A stretch of 64,000 nucleotides of DNA from Herbaspirillum sp. 3R11 (GCF_004563925.1 NZ_SPNJ01000006.1:62001-126000); one strand, 5' to 3'; positions 33,054 through 45,135 are shown, counted from the first letter of the stretch. Made by a program: numbers and translations. Notes: generated from the sequence alone by a model not told the origin.

Positions 33054-35687
33054 ATGACACCTCAAGTTCAAATGCTAGTCAAAGAGATTACTCAACGGCT
33101 CCCAGTTCATAAATCAGTTCCGGCTGCTGCAGATGACCTTCTCAGTTTTTTCAAGTCCATGGGAGGTGTTTCTGCGGAAATTGAGGCAAGTCTCGAGGAG
33201 GCCATTAAAGTGGTGGAGGCGTCTCAGCAGAGTGTAGAGATTCTTCGCCGAAACTCGTTAGTCAAGATCAAAGACCACTGGTACAAAGGCCCGTTATTGA
33301 CGGACCGCCATTGGACTGCATTGGAGGGCTATCTTCGAAATGCAAAGAATTGGCATGACGAATCTATTGACCCCATTCATGACAGTTCCAGCGAAGTGGT
33401 ATCTCTTCTTGCCAATCCCGCGCGAGAGACATTTCGCTGCCGCGGTCTAGTTGTCGGTTATGTCCAGTCAGGAAAGACGGCAAATATGACAGCCGTAATC
33501 GCCAAAGCGATCGATGTTGGCTATAACTTTATTGTAGTACTCGGTGGCGTCACAAATAAGTTGCGCCAGCAAACTCAGCGCCGATTTCAAACCGATATCA
33601 TTGACCGACATCGAGAATCGTGGCAACTCCATACCACTGATGATGAGAAGAACGGTGACTTCACCCTTCCTGCGAACAATGGGCAATTCACCATGCCCGT
33701 TGAGGGAAGGGCTCAGCTTGCGGTCATAAAGAAAGAAACGACTAGGCTGGCAACACTTCTCAAGGCCATTGAAAAGACACCTCCTAGTGTTACTCGTGCG
33801 TTAAAGACTCTTATCATTGATGATGAATGCGACCAGGCCTCTGTCAATGCAGGAAAAACGGAAACGGACATCACCGAAATCAACAAGGCAATCCGGAAGA
33901 TTATTCAAGCCCTCCCTGCAGTGTCCTACGTCGGTTACACCGCGACTCCCTTCGCAAACGTGTTTGCCAACCCGTTCCCGACCAGTAAAGACGAACTGGA
34001 TGACCTCTATCCCGAAGACTTCATTACCGCGCTACCGCGTCCTGAAGCATATTTCGGCGCCAGAGAGGTCTTTGGATTTGACCCCGACGATGCCGACATC
34101 GACGAAGGTGCCTCTGCCGGACGTGAAATGGTTAAGCCCATTCCTGAGAAGGAAATTCCCTTACTCAGGTCTACGAAAAACCGCAAAGATTTCAGCCCGC
34201 AAATTACGGAAAGCCTCGAAAAGGCAATCCTCTGGTTTTTGCTGTCATGCGCGATTCGTCATCACAGAGGTCAACAAAACGACCACATGAGCATGCTGGT
34301 ACATACGTCCCAGCTCGTCCTGCAGCACGAAAAAATGGCCGATAACATTCGCCAATGGCTTGAGTACAGCGCTCCGTCCATCGCATCTGCAAAAGGACCT
34401 GCATGGGACGCTTTGGTTTCCGTGTGGGATGATGAGACAAAGGCCGTTCCGCTTGAAGGTGAAGATGAGAAAGCACTGCACCCCTTGGATCTGCATCCTT
34501 TCTTGGTCCAAGTTTTAAATTTGGTAGAGGTCGCTGTTGAGAACGGGGCCAGCGACAATCGTCTTGACTACAACGAAACAGACCCTGAGGACAAAAACAA
34601 GATAGTTCCCAAAACCTATATTGTTGTCGGAGGCTCCGTCCTTGCGCGTGGTCTGACCTTGGAAGGACTCTCTGTCTCGTTCTTCCTGAGGACCTCGAAA
34701 CAGTACGATACCTTGCTACAAATGGGGCGATGGTTCGGATTTAGAAATGGCTATGCCGACCTTCCTCGATTGTGGGCCACTCAAGACTTGATTTCCAATT
34801 TCCGCGCACTAGCTCACATCGAAGAAGAAATCAGGGCTGATATCGCGCAATACAAGGCGAGGGACGCCACACCTCTCGATTTTGCCGTGAAGGTTCGCGC
34901 AATACCTGGGCTTGCTATTACATCCGCAGCCAAGATGCGTTACGCGAAGAAAACCAGCATTAGCTTTGAGGGAAGACATATACAAACAATTCGTTTTGAC
35001 CACCAAAAAGACGGAATTGTCTCCTCAAATTGGGCAGCAGCGGCAAATCTCATAAAATTGGCCAAGGATAGCGCCAGCGAATACGTTGAAGATAAGAAGC
35101 TATTTAAGAACGTCCCCATGTCCGTCGTCCGGCAATTTATTAAGGATTACGATATATCCGGAAAGCATTTGGACCTAAAGCAGGAAATGCTCCTCAACTA
35201 CCTCGATGCAACCGAGGATAAGCTCGCTATTTGGAACGTAGGAGTGGTCTCGCCGAATGGCAAGCCATCTAACAATTCGCTGGGTTTCTTAGGGAAAATT
35301 GGGACGAACGTGCGCTCACGCTTGGCAGAACCAAGTGCATATGCAGACATCAAGGCACTTATGTCCAAGCGCGACATCTTGATTGATGCGGACCTGCAAA
35401 GTATCGATAAAGGAGAGGATTGGGAGGCACTGAAAAAGCGCCGGCCTAATTTACCTTTGCTGCTTATCTATCCGATTCAAGCGAAGTCAGAGCCCCTAGA
35501 AAGGAAAGATGGCGCCAAGTCTCGCGTCGCGCTAGATGCATGCGATGACCTGATTGGCTTCAGCATTGTTTTCCCCGGCATGAAAGACCGTGCCGGAGCG
35601 TACTATGCCGTCGAGCTTGATGTACCTACTCCAGAACAGCTTGAAGAGGACGAAGAACTGGAGGAACCCGATGCCGAGGCCAATTGA
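33054..35687 (+). CDS. Z1-domain superfamily II helicase-like ATPase
   Basis: An 877-residue protein. The helicase core is visible: Walker A GYVQSGKTANM (Lys141), Walker B IIDDECDQ (256-260, DECD box), motif III-like YVGYTATPF (293-300) and the arginine-finger motif QMGRWFGFR (556-564). Between the lobes lies the Z1 region of about residues 380-555. The tail is very acidic (EEDEELEEPDAE). Z1 proteins are predicted DNA-translocating ATPases of restriction-like systems. The stop overlaps the nuclease start by 17 bp, so the products are probably co-assembled. AT-rich codon use separates the gene from the chromosome backbone. Confidence 0.88.
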   Translation: MTPQVQMLVKEITQRLPVHKSVPAAADDLLSFFKSMGGVSAEIEASLEEAIKVVEASQQSVEILRRNSLVKIKDHWYKGPLLTDRHWTALEGYLRNAKNWHDESIDPIHDSSSEVVSLLANPARETFRCRGLVVGYVQSGKTANMTAVIAKAIDVGYNFIVVLGGVTNKLRQQTQRRFQTDIIDRHRESWQLHTTDDEKNGDFTLPANNGQFTMPVEGRAQLAVIKKETTRLATLLKAIEKTPPSVTRALKTLIIDDECDQASVNAGKTETDITEINKAIRKIIQALPAVSYVGYTATPFANVFANPFPTSKDELDDLYPEDFITALPRPEAYFGAREVFGFDPDDADIDEGASAGREMVKPIPEKEIPLLRSTKNRKDFSPQITESLEKAILWFLLSCAIRHHRGQQNDHMSMLVHTSQLVLQHEKMADNIRQWLEYSAPSIASAKGPAWDALVSVWDDETKAVPLEGEDEKALHPLDLHPFLVQVLNLVEVAVENGASDNRLDYNETDPEDKNKIVPKTYIVVGGSVLARGLTLEGLSVSFFLRTSKQYDTLLQMGRWFGFRNGYADLPRLWATQDLISNFRALAHIEEEIRADIAQYKARDATPLDFAVKVRAIPGLAITSAAKMRYAKKTSISFEGRHIQTIRFDHQKDGIVSSNWAAAANLIKLAKDSASEYVEDKKLFKNVPMSVVRQFIKDYDISGKHLDLKQEMLLNYLDATEDKLAIWNVGVVSPNGKPSNNSLGFLGKIGTNVRSRLAEPSAYADIKALMSKRDILIDADLQSIDKGEDWEALKKRRPNLPLLLIYPIQAKSEPLERKDGAKSRVALDACDDLIGFSIVFPGMKDRAGAYYAVELDVPTPEQLEEDEELEEPDAEAN

Positions 35688-36666
35688 ACGTTGGGAGCAG
35701 TTGAGAAAATCCCAGGCGGGCGATGGAATTTTGGAAATACCGAGCTTATCCACGGGAGTGGATTCCGGCTTTGGATATGTTCGTTTCGCTATTGGGTCCC
35801 AAGGAGAGCCACGCTTATTGGTCCCTTGTGGCGCCGACGTAAAAATTAAATCTGCCCCCTCGAATAGCAAACTTTTAGTCACTGTCTCCAGACTGCAAAT
35901 AGACAAGAAGACCGTACTTTTCCTTGATGTTACCTGCGTTCTGCGTTCGTTAGATTCCGTCTTCGCGGAACTGGCCAATGAAATTGTTTACAGAATCTCT
36001 ACCGGCGAAAGCCCTCTCAAAGCCGTCGACAGCACAATTTCAGACTTCCGTGCGCTGCTAGATAATGTGGAGCATTCCGACGTCACTGATCAACAGATAG
36101 TTGGCCTCATTGGCGAGCTTACTGTATTGCTTGCCCTCACGAAATTGTCGCCGTCAGCTATTGACGCCTGGACTGGTCCTTTGGACCAAAGACACGACTT
36201 CAGAAACGGTAATGATGCATTTGAAGTGAAAACGTCCACCCGAGCAGATTCTTCCATCATTCACGTAAGCAGCATCGAGCAGCTTACCGAGCCCAAAGGA
36301 GGAACCTTGACGCTCATCCACGTAAAAGTGGAAAGGAGCGCGAACGGGCAGCTTTCGGTCTCAAACTTGGCCTCGCAGATTATTGCCTTGGGATGTTCAC
36401 AAGAACTATTAAGCCGGCGGCTGTTGGCACTCGGATGCTCATCCCTCAACTCATCGGAATGGGATCGTGCCCGTTACGCGCTCGAGCATATGGATGCCTA
36501 TCGGGTTAAAGAGGGGTTCCCGCGGATTTCATCTGCAGCGTTCCCAGACGAGCGACTTCCTGCGGGTGTGCGAGATGTGACTTACGCAGTTGACCTCTTA
36601 GCGGCAAGCGACTTCTTGTTCTCTGAGACGGAAATGGATCCGTTATTCCGAAAGATGACTTCGTGA
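35671..36666 (+). CDS. PD-(D/E)XK nuclease-like protein (DUF4420 type)
   Basis: A 331-residue predicted endonuclease. The nuclease fold signature is LIGELTVLLAL (Glu149), then RHDF (Asp176) and AFEVKTS (Glu185-Val-Lys187), i.e. E...D...ExK as in restriction-fold enzymes. Family DUF4420 fits. It is the likely DNA-cutting component of the island. Start MPRPIERW at 35671 has GGAGG just upstream and overlaps the Z1 gene. A start at 35590 would sit far inside that gene. The stop overlaps the ATPase start (GTGA). Confidence 0.83.
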   Translation: MPRPIERWEQLRKSQAGDGILEIPSLSTGVDSGFGYVRFAIGSQGEPRLLVPCGADVKIKSAPSNSKLLVTVSRLQIDKKTVLFLDVTCVLRSLDSVFAELANEIVYRISTGESPLKAVDSTISDFRALLDNVEHSDVTDQQIVGLIGELTVLLALTKLSPSAIDAWTGPLDQRHDFRNGNDAFEVKTSTRADSSIIHVSSIEQLTEPKGGTLTLIHVKVERSANGQLSVSNLASQIIALGCSQELLSRRLLALGCSSLNSSEWDRARYALEHMDAYRVKEGFPRISSAAFPDERLPAGVRDVTYAVDLLAASDFLFSETEMDPLFRKMTS

Positions 36667-38507
36667 CAAAGATTCGACTTTACAGTGAGCCGTTTTCTAA
36701 AACTGGCAATATCGCGGCTGAAGGATTCAAGCGACTTTTAGGGAGGCCGACGCTGGGGCTCATGCAGACCCTCGTGCGGGAAGCCATTCAAAATATATTA
36801 GATGCTTCTCAAGCAGAATCCGGCCCATCAATATCTATCCGGCTCAGAACATTAGACGCCGAGCAAAAGCGAATTCTGAGAGAACGAGTATTTGCTGAGA
36901 GACCTGACAGCAGTGCGAGCGATGCCATAAACTTGTCGTTGGCGAAATCTACTCTTCGAGTGCTTGAGTTTTCTGACTTCGGCACTGAAGGGCTCTCTGG
37001 ACCGACAAGCGCCGATGCTGCGCATGAGGGCCAAGAATCGCTGAACTTTATTAATTTCCTGAGAAACGTCGGTTCTGTTCACGGATCGTCGAACAGTGGT
37101 GGCACATATGGTTACGGAAAAAGCTCGCTTTATTCCATCAGTAGTTGTGCCACGATCATTGTAGATAGCCAGACTCAGCATGAGGGAAATGACACACGTC
37201 GGTTCATGGCCTGCCACTTGGGCGTGGAATTTGATGCTGGAGAAGGTCGAAATCGGCGTCGCTTTACAGGTCGGCATTGGTGGGGAGCTACCGAGGGGCT
37301 TGACTACATTGAGCCCTTAGTAAACGAGGATGCTCGAAATATTGCTGCTGCGCTAGGAATGGCTGAGAGAGATAAAAAACAGAAAGGCACATCGATACTG
37401 ATTTTGGACCCCAGTTTCTCCGATGACGAGTGGTCGTTGGCCGGCAGCCATATCATCGAAGCCGTTTTGTGGAATTTCTGGCCAAGAATGGTGGAAACAA
37501 CACCGGCGAATAGAAGATTGAGAGTTAGCGTGGAGGTCGACGGCCTCCCTCTAGATGTACCTGATCCCGAATATTTTCCACCGCTCGACCTTTTCTCATC
37601 GGCGCTGAATAAGATCCGACAGGAATCTGAAGATGTTAAGTCAATATGGTGCGAGCGCCCGAAGAAATTGCTGGGGCATCTTGTTACTCAGCGGGGAATG
37701 AGAGCTGACAGAGTAGGGGTAGCCCTACTTGATAACTCAATCGTCCCCAAACAAGCAAACCATATTGCGTTAATGCGGCCTTTCGGACTTGTTGTTAAAT
37801 ACCTTGAAGGGTCTGCGTTGCCAGATCCTCGATTCGAGTGGGCGGGTGTATTTGTCTGCTCAGACGACTCCGAGGTGGAGCAGGCATTTTCCACCGCTGA
37901 ACCACCCGCTCATGACGATTGGATTCCGGAAAACCTTCCCAAAGGAAATCGGAAAACATATGTCAATGTCGCGTTGAGAAATTTGAGGGATATTGCTCGT
38001 CCATCCACATCTATAACATCCAATCTTACGACAGCTGCTGGAGAGAAGACTGGCTCACTGGCCGCAACGGCAACTAAACTTGGTGTGTTTTTGGGAGAGG
38101 TCTCATCAAAGGGACCCGGCAAGAAAAAAAGGGAATTTTCTGGTGGTTCTGCAAAAGAATTGCAACGTGTCACGCAGCCGAGGTTTGAGGGCTTGACGTT
38201 AAATGCACAGGGCAATCCAATCGCGCGTTTCGCAGCAGAGCTGCATAACGATGGAAAGGACTCGGGTCTGCATCTTATAGCTGAGCCATATCTCGTCGCT
38301 GATGGTGGACCAATAAACTCAGCAGATCTACCTGAAAGCTACGTTCTGCGTATCGAAAAAATCACGTTGGGCGAGCTCTTATCTTCCGAATATTGCTCCT
38401 CTCTGCATGTCGCTGAGAAAGAAGGAAGTCTCGTGATATACACCTCAACTCTGCCCAATGCGGCAGTTGGACTGAAGCTTCATTTGAAACCTGGTGGCCC
38501 AGTATGA
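36663..38507 (+). CDS. GHKL (MORC/MutL-like) ATPase
   Basis: A 614-residue protein whose N-terminal ATP-binding domain shows the Bergerat fold motifs: VREAIQNILDAS (Glu40, Asn44, Asp47), FSDFGTEGL (Asp105) and GGTYGYGKSSLY (ATP lid, about 147-157). It lacks the histidine-kinase partner domains and the MutL C-terminal, so it fits the prokaryotic MORC-like group predicted to clamp DNA in restriction systems. A large C-terminal region (about 250-614) is not recognisable. GTG start at 36663 overlaps the previous stop. The stop overlaps the next start by 4 bp. Confidence 0.83.
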   Translation: MTKIRLYSEPFSKTGNIAAEGFKRLLGRPTLGLMQTLVREAIQNILDASQAESGPSISIRLRTLDAEQKRILRERVFAERPDSSASDAINLSLAKSTLRVLEFSDFGTEGLSGPTSADAAHEGQESLNFINFLRNVGSVHGSSNSGGTYGYGKSSLYSISSCATIIVDSQTQHEGNDTRRFMACHLGVEFDAGEGRNRRRFTGRHWWGATEGLDYIEPLVNEDARNIAAALGMAERDKKQKGTSILILDPSFSDDEWSLAGSHIIEAVLWNFWPRMVETTPANRRLRVSVEVDGLPLDVPDPEYFPPLDLFSSALNKIRQESEDVKSIWCERPKKLLGHLVTQRGMRADRVGVALLDNSIVPKQANHIALMRPFGLVVKYLEGSALPDPRFEWAGVFVCSDDSEVEQAFSTAEPPAHDDWIPENLPKGNRKTYVNVALRNLRDIARPSTSITSNLTTAAGEKTGSLAATATKLGVFLGEVSSKGPGKKKREFSGGSAKELQRVTQPRFEGLTLNAQGNPIARFAAELHNDGKDSGLHLIAEPYLVADGGPINSADLPESYVLRIEKITLGELLSSEYCSSLHVAEKEGSLVIYTSTLPNAAVGLKLHLKPGGPV

Positions 38508-39412
38508 GTCGCGGAATTGCATTCCCCTTTCTGACACTGCCGGATGAGATAGTCCAGTTCGGGGGCTGGATGATTGGTGACCCTGAGCAGCCTCTAACAG
38601 AAGCCTCCGATACATTGGAACATTGGGATTACGCTAGGGATTTACAGGTTTTCACAACATTAGACTTCGATTGGAACCATGTTGCCGAGGCTTTAGAGCT
38701 TCCCGTCAACGAAATCCTTTTGGATATATGTCTTATCGCAGGAACAGGCTCTGGTGTACTACCTCGAAGACGGCGACGAGTATTTCGTGGTGAAGTGTTG
38801 GCCGGCTCTGGAGCGATTCAGATTTCCTCCGTCATCCCTGGCGATTGTTTGTCTGCCCGGCTGTTATTGGAATTGCAGATCTCGCTTTTGGCACCTCTAA
38901 ATGCTGAAAGCAAATTATCTCCGAAGGTTCGAGGAGCAAGACTCTGGCAGAAACGCCTCGACATCTTGATTGAGGATGGCGGAGATTCTCGCTTCCCGAT
39001 TGAAGCCGTAAACTTCAATGAACTGTTTAAGGGAAAGCTCCAACAATATTCGCCGTGGTATTTGCATTGGCAACGCGGATCAATGCGTTCAGATTTTTCT
39101 GGAACTGTTCGCTTATATGTGAATACGGAATTTAGTGAAATATCCGAACGGTTTACAAACGGAGATAGAGCGACACTTCAAGCAATTATGGGAGATGTGG
39201 TATCCCAAATGATTGAGTCATATTTAGACGAAGACTCTTCAGACGATCTAAGTGAATGTGATGTTGGTTCCGTAGGAAGTCAAATTCGGAAATGGCTGGA
39301 TTTGGCATTCCCAGGTAAGACAATCGGGAACATTGCGACTTTGAAGAATCACAATCCTGGAGAATTTCGGGCATGCATCCTTGCATCGACAGATATTGGG
39401 GCATCTGAATGA
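38504..39412 (+). CDS. Unknown island protein A (between GHKL ATPase and unknown protein B)
   Basis: A 302-residue protein with no motif I recognise. It is soluble and mixed alpha/beta by appearance, with a basic stretch (LPRRRRRVFRGEVL, about residues 86-99) that might contact DNA and an acidic stretch near 242-252 (DEDSSDDLSECD). Overlaps of 4 bp on both sides (ATGA) show it is translated with the helicase, nuclease and ATPase. It is therefore likely a structural or adaptor subunit of the same system. Low-GC codon use matches the island. Confidence 0.7.
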   Translation: MSRGIAFPFLTLPDEIVQFGGWMIGDPEQPLTEASDTLEHWDYARDLQVFTTLDFDWNHVAEALELPVNEILLDICLIAGTGSGVLPRRRRRVFRGEVLAGSGAIQISSVIPGDCLSARLLLELQISLLAPLNAESKLSPKVRGARLWQKRLDILIEDGGDSRFPIEAVNFNELFKGKLQQYSPWYLHWQRGSMRSDFSGTVRLYVNTEFSEISERFTNGDRATLQAIMGDVVSQMIESYLDEDSSDDLSECDVGSVGSQIRKWLDLAFPGKTIGNIATLKNHNPGEFRACILASTDIGASE

Positions 39413-40170
39413 ACGTTCTTCTTTTACCTCGCCTCACCCCAGTCGGGGTAACACACATACTCGAAATCAATGGAGAGCAACTTGCCCCTTCTAGGGCCAA
39501 GGCCTTTTTAAAAGAACACTCCTCGATGCTGTTCTTTGCGGCAAGTGGCGGCAATAAGTCTGAGCAGTTGACTGTTGATATTGGTTCCAAAATTAGGGAA
39601 ATTGCGATAAATTCTGGCTTCCCATCAAACTCTGGCCAAAATGCCAGAGCGAGATTCGACCAGGATGTGACTATATTTTTGGCAGGACTGGAAGAGTTAA
39701 ATACTGGGGAATCGTTACGCAACGATGTCTGGGCCTATCTGGCAACGGTGGAAACTTGTGACATTGTTGCTTGGCGGTTCCCAAAACGCGATCCCGGAAG
39801 GTTTTCGGGAGGTCCTCGAAATGCATTTCAACGCCTTTGGATGCGTGGTTCATCCCTTGATAAGGGGGCAGTTTTTGAAGATAGATGGGGATTGATAAAA
39901 TCTTTAACGGAAGATGCTCTTGTTGCGATCTTCGAACGGCCATCTATTGGAGGAGATCCGATACTGGCAAAAGCAATTGCTGAAGGATGGGTAGTCACTG
40001 CCGAGCGCATTGGACGCGGATCCATGGAGTCAGTAATGCGCAGGGCCATCAAACTGCTTCGCTTGCGCAACGAAATTATAGATTTGTCTGGACTCTCCCA
40101 AAGCGAGCTGCAAGAGACGGTGCTTGAGTACTTCAATGAAGCATCAAACTACGCAAAAACGGATGACTAG
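39409..40170 (+). CDS. Unknown island protein B (DUF6339-like)
   Basis: A 253-residue protein with the segment SLRNDVWAYLATVETCDIVAWRFPKRDPGRFSGGPRNAFQRLWMRG (about residues 104-149). This W-A-Y-L and RNxFQRLW pattern resembles DUF6339 proteins, but I cannot verify it. The rest is predicted helical. Its ATGA overlap with the previous gene places it in the same operon; it is the last of the five overlapping genes. Function is unknown. A substrate-recognition subunit is one possibility. Confidence 0.68.
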   Translation: MNVLLLPRLTPVGVTHILEINGEQLAPSRAKAFLKEHSSMLFFAASGGNKSEQLTVDIGSKIREIAINSGFPSNSGQNARARFDQDVTIFLAGLEELNTGESLRNDVWAYLATVETCDIVAWRFPKRDPGRFSGGPRNAFQRLWMRGSSLDKGAVFEDRWGLIKSLTEDALVAIFERPSIGGDPILAKAIAEGWVVTAERIGRGSMESVMRRAIKLLRLRNEIIDLSGLSQSELQETVLEYFNEASNYAKTDD

Positions 40171-40210
40171 CAATCGCACTTCTTGACATTTCATGAATGC
40201 CTAGTCATCC
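40161..40210 (+). promoter_or_regulatory. Inverted repeat around a -35-like site before the methyltransferase
   Basis: GGATGACTAG (40161-40170, covering the end of the previous gene) and its exact complement CTAGTCATCC (40201-40210) enclose 30 bp containing TTGACA (40183-40188). It may be an operator at a separate methyltransferase promoter, or a hairpin that uncouples the methyltransferase from the upstream operon. No good -10 was seen. Confidence 0.5.
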
Positions 40211-40255
40211 TGGAAGAATTTTTGGGGCTCTGCTCTTGTTAGCAAATTTACTTGT

Positions 40256-41776
40256 ATGCCAATTCCTGTTGTAGATATTTTTGCCGGTCCTGGCGGACTA
40301 GGAGAAGGTTTTTCCGCCTTCAAGCCATCACGTTCAAGTGATTCTCCGTTTCGCATCGGCATTTCTGCCGAGATGGAAATGAATGCCGCGAAAACCTTGA
40401 GACTTCGTGCTTTTTTTAGGCAGTTTCAGCAAGGACATGCTCCGAAAAGCTACTACGATTACGTTGAGGGCACCCGCGCTGCTCCTTGGACAGAAAAGAC
40501 TAGAGCTGAATGGGATAAGGCAGGAGAAGAGGCTCGCCAACTGACCCTAGGCAACGAAGAGCATGACCAGATTCTTCATGCACGCATCAAGAAGTTAACA
40601 AAATCAGACCAACCTTGGGTGCTCATTGGAGGCCCTCCCTGTCAAGCGTACTCCTTGGTGGGAAGGTCTCGCAATGTCGGTAAAGCCGGATACAAGGCAG
40701 AGGAAGACCATCGCCATTATTTATATCTACATTACCTAAAAATTCTGCACGAATTTAGACCTGCGGTCTTTGTGATGGAAAACGTGAAAGGAATTCTCTC
40801 CTCCAAGGTCAGCGGAGAACTCATGTTTCCCAAAATTTTGGACGACTTGACCCAAGCCGGAGGAAAGAGTGGTGAAAAATATCGAATTATTCCTCTTGCC
40901 GTTCCTCAAGACGATCCTAAAACCAAGGGTTCCGGTCGAGAGTTCGTGTTACGCGCCGAAAATCTAGGTGTCCCACAAGCACGTCATCGCGTCATCTTAT
41001 TGGGAGTAAGAGAAGACATAGATATAACGAAAGGAAGTTTCCTTCATCCACAAAAAGACAAATACAGCGTATCGGACGTTATCGCCGGTCTTCCTGCATT
41101 GCGTAGTGGCGTCACCGACGAAGATTTTGAACACTGGTCTGAGTTCGCGCGGAGCGTTCTCCGATCCGCTGGCGATGCAACTGATGATGAAATGGTGAGA
41201 AATGCCTTGCATCGTCATGCGAATAGCTTAAGAGCTGCGGACCCAGGCCAAGGTGGCAGATGGATGCCAAAAATTGCCACCAGCGACAATGTTCCTGAGC
41301 ATCTTAGGGCTTGGCTAATTGATCCCCGCTTGAATGGCATCCTTAACCACGAGGTACGCCAACACATGAGGAGTGACCTGACCCGATATGGCTTTGCTGC
41401 GGCATATGCAAAGCACCATGGCCACTCTCCTCGTGGGTCAAAGGAATTCCCCAAGGAACTGTATCCGGACCATAAAAATTGGAAAAGCGGAAAATTTGTA
41501 GACCGCTTTAAGGTGCAGATATCTGCCTTACCGAGCTCAACGGTAACAAGCCACTTATCCAAAGATGGTCACTATTTCATTCATCCTGACGCAAAGCAAT
41601 TGAGAAGTTTGTCCGTTCGAGAAGCCGCAAGGCTACAGACCTTCCCGGATAACTATTTTTTTGAGGGTAGCCGCAATGCGCAGTTTAAGCAGGTGGGTAA
41701 CGCAGTCTCGCCTTGGATGGCGCAACAAATCGCCCAAGTGGTCTATTCCCTTCTGAGTCCGAAGAATTCAAGATAA
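40256..41776 (+). CDS. DNA (cytosine-5) methyltransferase
   Basis: A 506-residue C5 methyltransferase. Motif I is VVDIFAGPGGLGEGF, motif IV GGPPCQAYSL with catalytic Cys129, motif VI VMENVKGIL (Glu175), motif VIII VPQARHRVILLG, and motif X QVGNAVSPWMAQQI at the end. An unusually long insert separates motifs I and IV (residues 45-120). The target-recognition region is about 240-440. Target sequence cannot be read. It is followed by vsr, as for Dcm-like enzymes, and preceded by its own possible promoter. It presumably protects host DNA from the nuclease in the island. Confidence 0.92.
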   Translation: MPIPVVDIFAGPGGLGEGFSAFKPSRSSDSPFRIGISAEMEMNAAKTLRLRAFFRQFQQGHAPKSYYDYVEGTRAAPWTEKTRAEWDKAGEEARQLTLGNEEHDQILHARIKKLTKSDQPWVLIGGPPCQAYSLVGRSRNVGKAGYKAEEDHRHYLYLHYLKILHEFRPAVFVMENVKGILSSKVSGELMFPKILDDLTQAGGKSGEKYRIIPLAVPQDDPKTKGSGREFVLRAENLGVPQARHRVILLGVREDIDITKGSFLHPQKDKYSVSDVIAGLPALRSGVTDEDFEHWSEFARSVLRSAGDATDDEMVRNALHRHANSLRAADPGQGGRWMPKIATSDNVPEHLRAWLIDPRLNGILNHEVRQHMRSDLTRYGFAAAYAKHHGHSPRGSKEFPKELYPDHKNWKSGKFVDRFKVQISALPSSTVTSHLSKDGHYFIHPDAKQLRSLSVREAARLQTFPDNYFFEGSRNAQFKQVGNAVSPWMAQQIAQVVYSLLSPKNSR

Positions 41777-41905
41777 ATCTTGTTTGCTACGCCGGTTATA
41801 AAATGAGGTACCCAGTATGCCGAGCTTATGGAAAAATGAGCCGCGTCTGGGCATCAGACTCTGATACTCGGCCTTCCAGTAAATTGTGATTTCTTCAGGA
41901 CTACT

Positions 41906-42367
41906 ATGGATATCGTGGACAGCATCGTGCGATCTCGGATGATGGCGGGCATTCGCTCCAAAAACACGAAACCCGAAATGGTAGTTCGTAAGTTCTTGCA
42001 CTCAAAAGGATTTCGATACCGCCTGCATAGCGCAAAATTGCCGGGAAAGCCAGACTTGGCACTTTCAAAATATCGCACGGTAATTTTTGTACATGGCTGC
42101 TTCTGGCATCAACACGAAGGATGCGCGAGAGCGTACAGACCCTCAACTCGGAAAGAGATCTGGGAATTGAAATTTGCTTCGAATAAGGCCCGAGACAAAA
42201 AGGTCTTAGATGCGTTAAAAGAGTTAGGTTGGAATAGCATAGTTATATGGGAGTGCGGTCTTGTCAATTCGGATCCCGACATCGCGCTGAAATGGTTGCC
42301 ATACGAAATCGAACATCCCAAGAGTTATCTTTTTGAATGGCCAGATACGCCTCCGTACCAAACTTAA
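41906..42367 (+). CDS. vsr: Very short patch repair endonuclease (Vsr)
   Basis: A 153-residue T:G mismatch nickase that starts repair of deaminated 5-methylcytosine. Family signatures: RSRMMAGIRSKNTKPEMVVRKFLHSKGFRYRLH at the N terminus, LPGKPDLALSKYRTVIFVHGCFWHQHEGC (catalytic Asp and zinc/His region) and WECGLV. Its presence next to the methyltransferase supports an active cytosine-methylating system. The 129-bp gap before it may include a promoter. It is the last gene of the island. A bidirectional terminator follows. Confidence 0.93.
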   Translation: MDIVDSIVRSRMMAGIRSKNTKPEMVVRKFLHSKGFRYRLHSAKLPGKPDLALSKYRTVIFVHGCFWHQHEGCARAYRPSTRKEIWELKFASNKARDKKVLDALKELGWNSIVIWECGLVNSDPDIALKWLPYEIEHPKSYLFEWPDTPPYQT

Positions 42368-42399
42368 GCCCGTCTGGCATGCCCTCCCCCCTAAGAAAA

Positions 42400-42439
42400 A
42401 CGCACCTGTAAATCTTTCAATTTATAGGTGCGTTTTTTT
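42400..42439 (+). terminator. Strong bidirectional terminator between vsr and gyrB
   Basis: ACGCACCTGTAAAT (42400-42413) pairs with ATTTATAGGTGCGT (42420-42433), 14 bp with one G-U wobble, followed by seven T. On the minus strand the stem is followed by five T, so it can also end gyrB transcripts. Confidence 0.9.
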
Positions 42440-42464
42440 GGGAAGTCTGCCGGCCTACATTGAA

Positions 42465-44981
<2,517 letters not shown>

Positions 44982-45135
44982 CTAACGGAACTGCCTGACT
45001 GACTGCTAAGGAGATGCTCTGGTATTGCGGTGATATCACGCTGAAAGAATCAACTGAAACTCAGCTGAAATACAGCTAAAACTGCGGGAATCCGATCCGG
45101 ACAAAGAGTGAAACCGAATTCCTGAAAGTGGCGAA

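Noticed and set aside
33054..42367. Interpretation of the island as a DISARM or BREX system
   Set aside because: No PglZ, BrxC/L, DrmA-D or phospholipase-D gene is present; the Z1, PD-(D/E)XK, GHKL, methyltransferase and Vsr set fits another system type.
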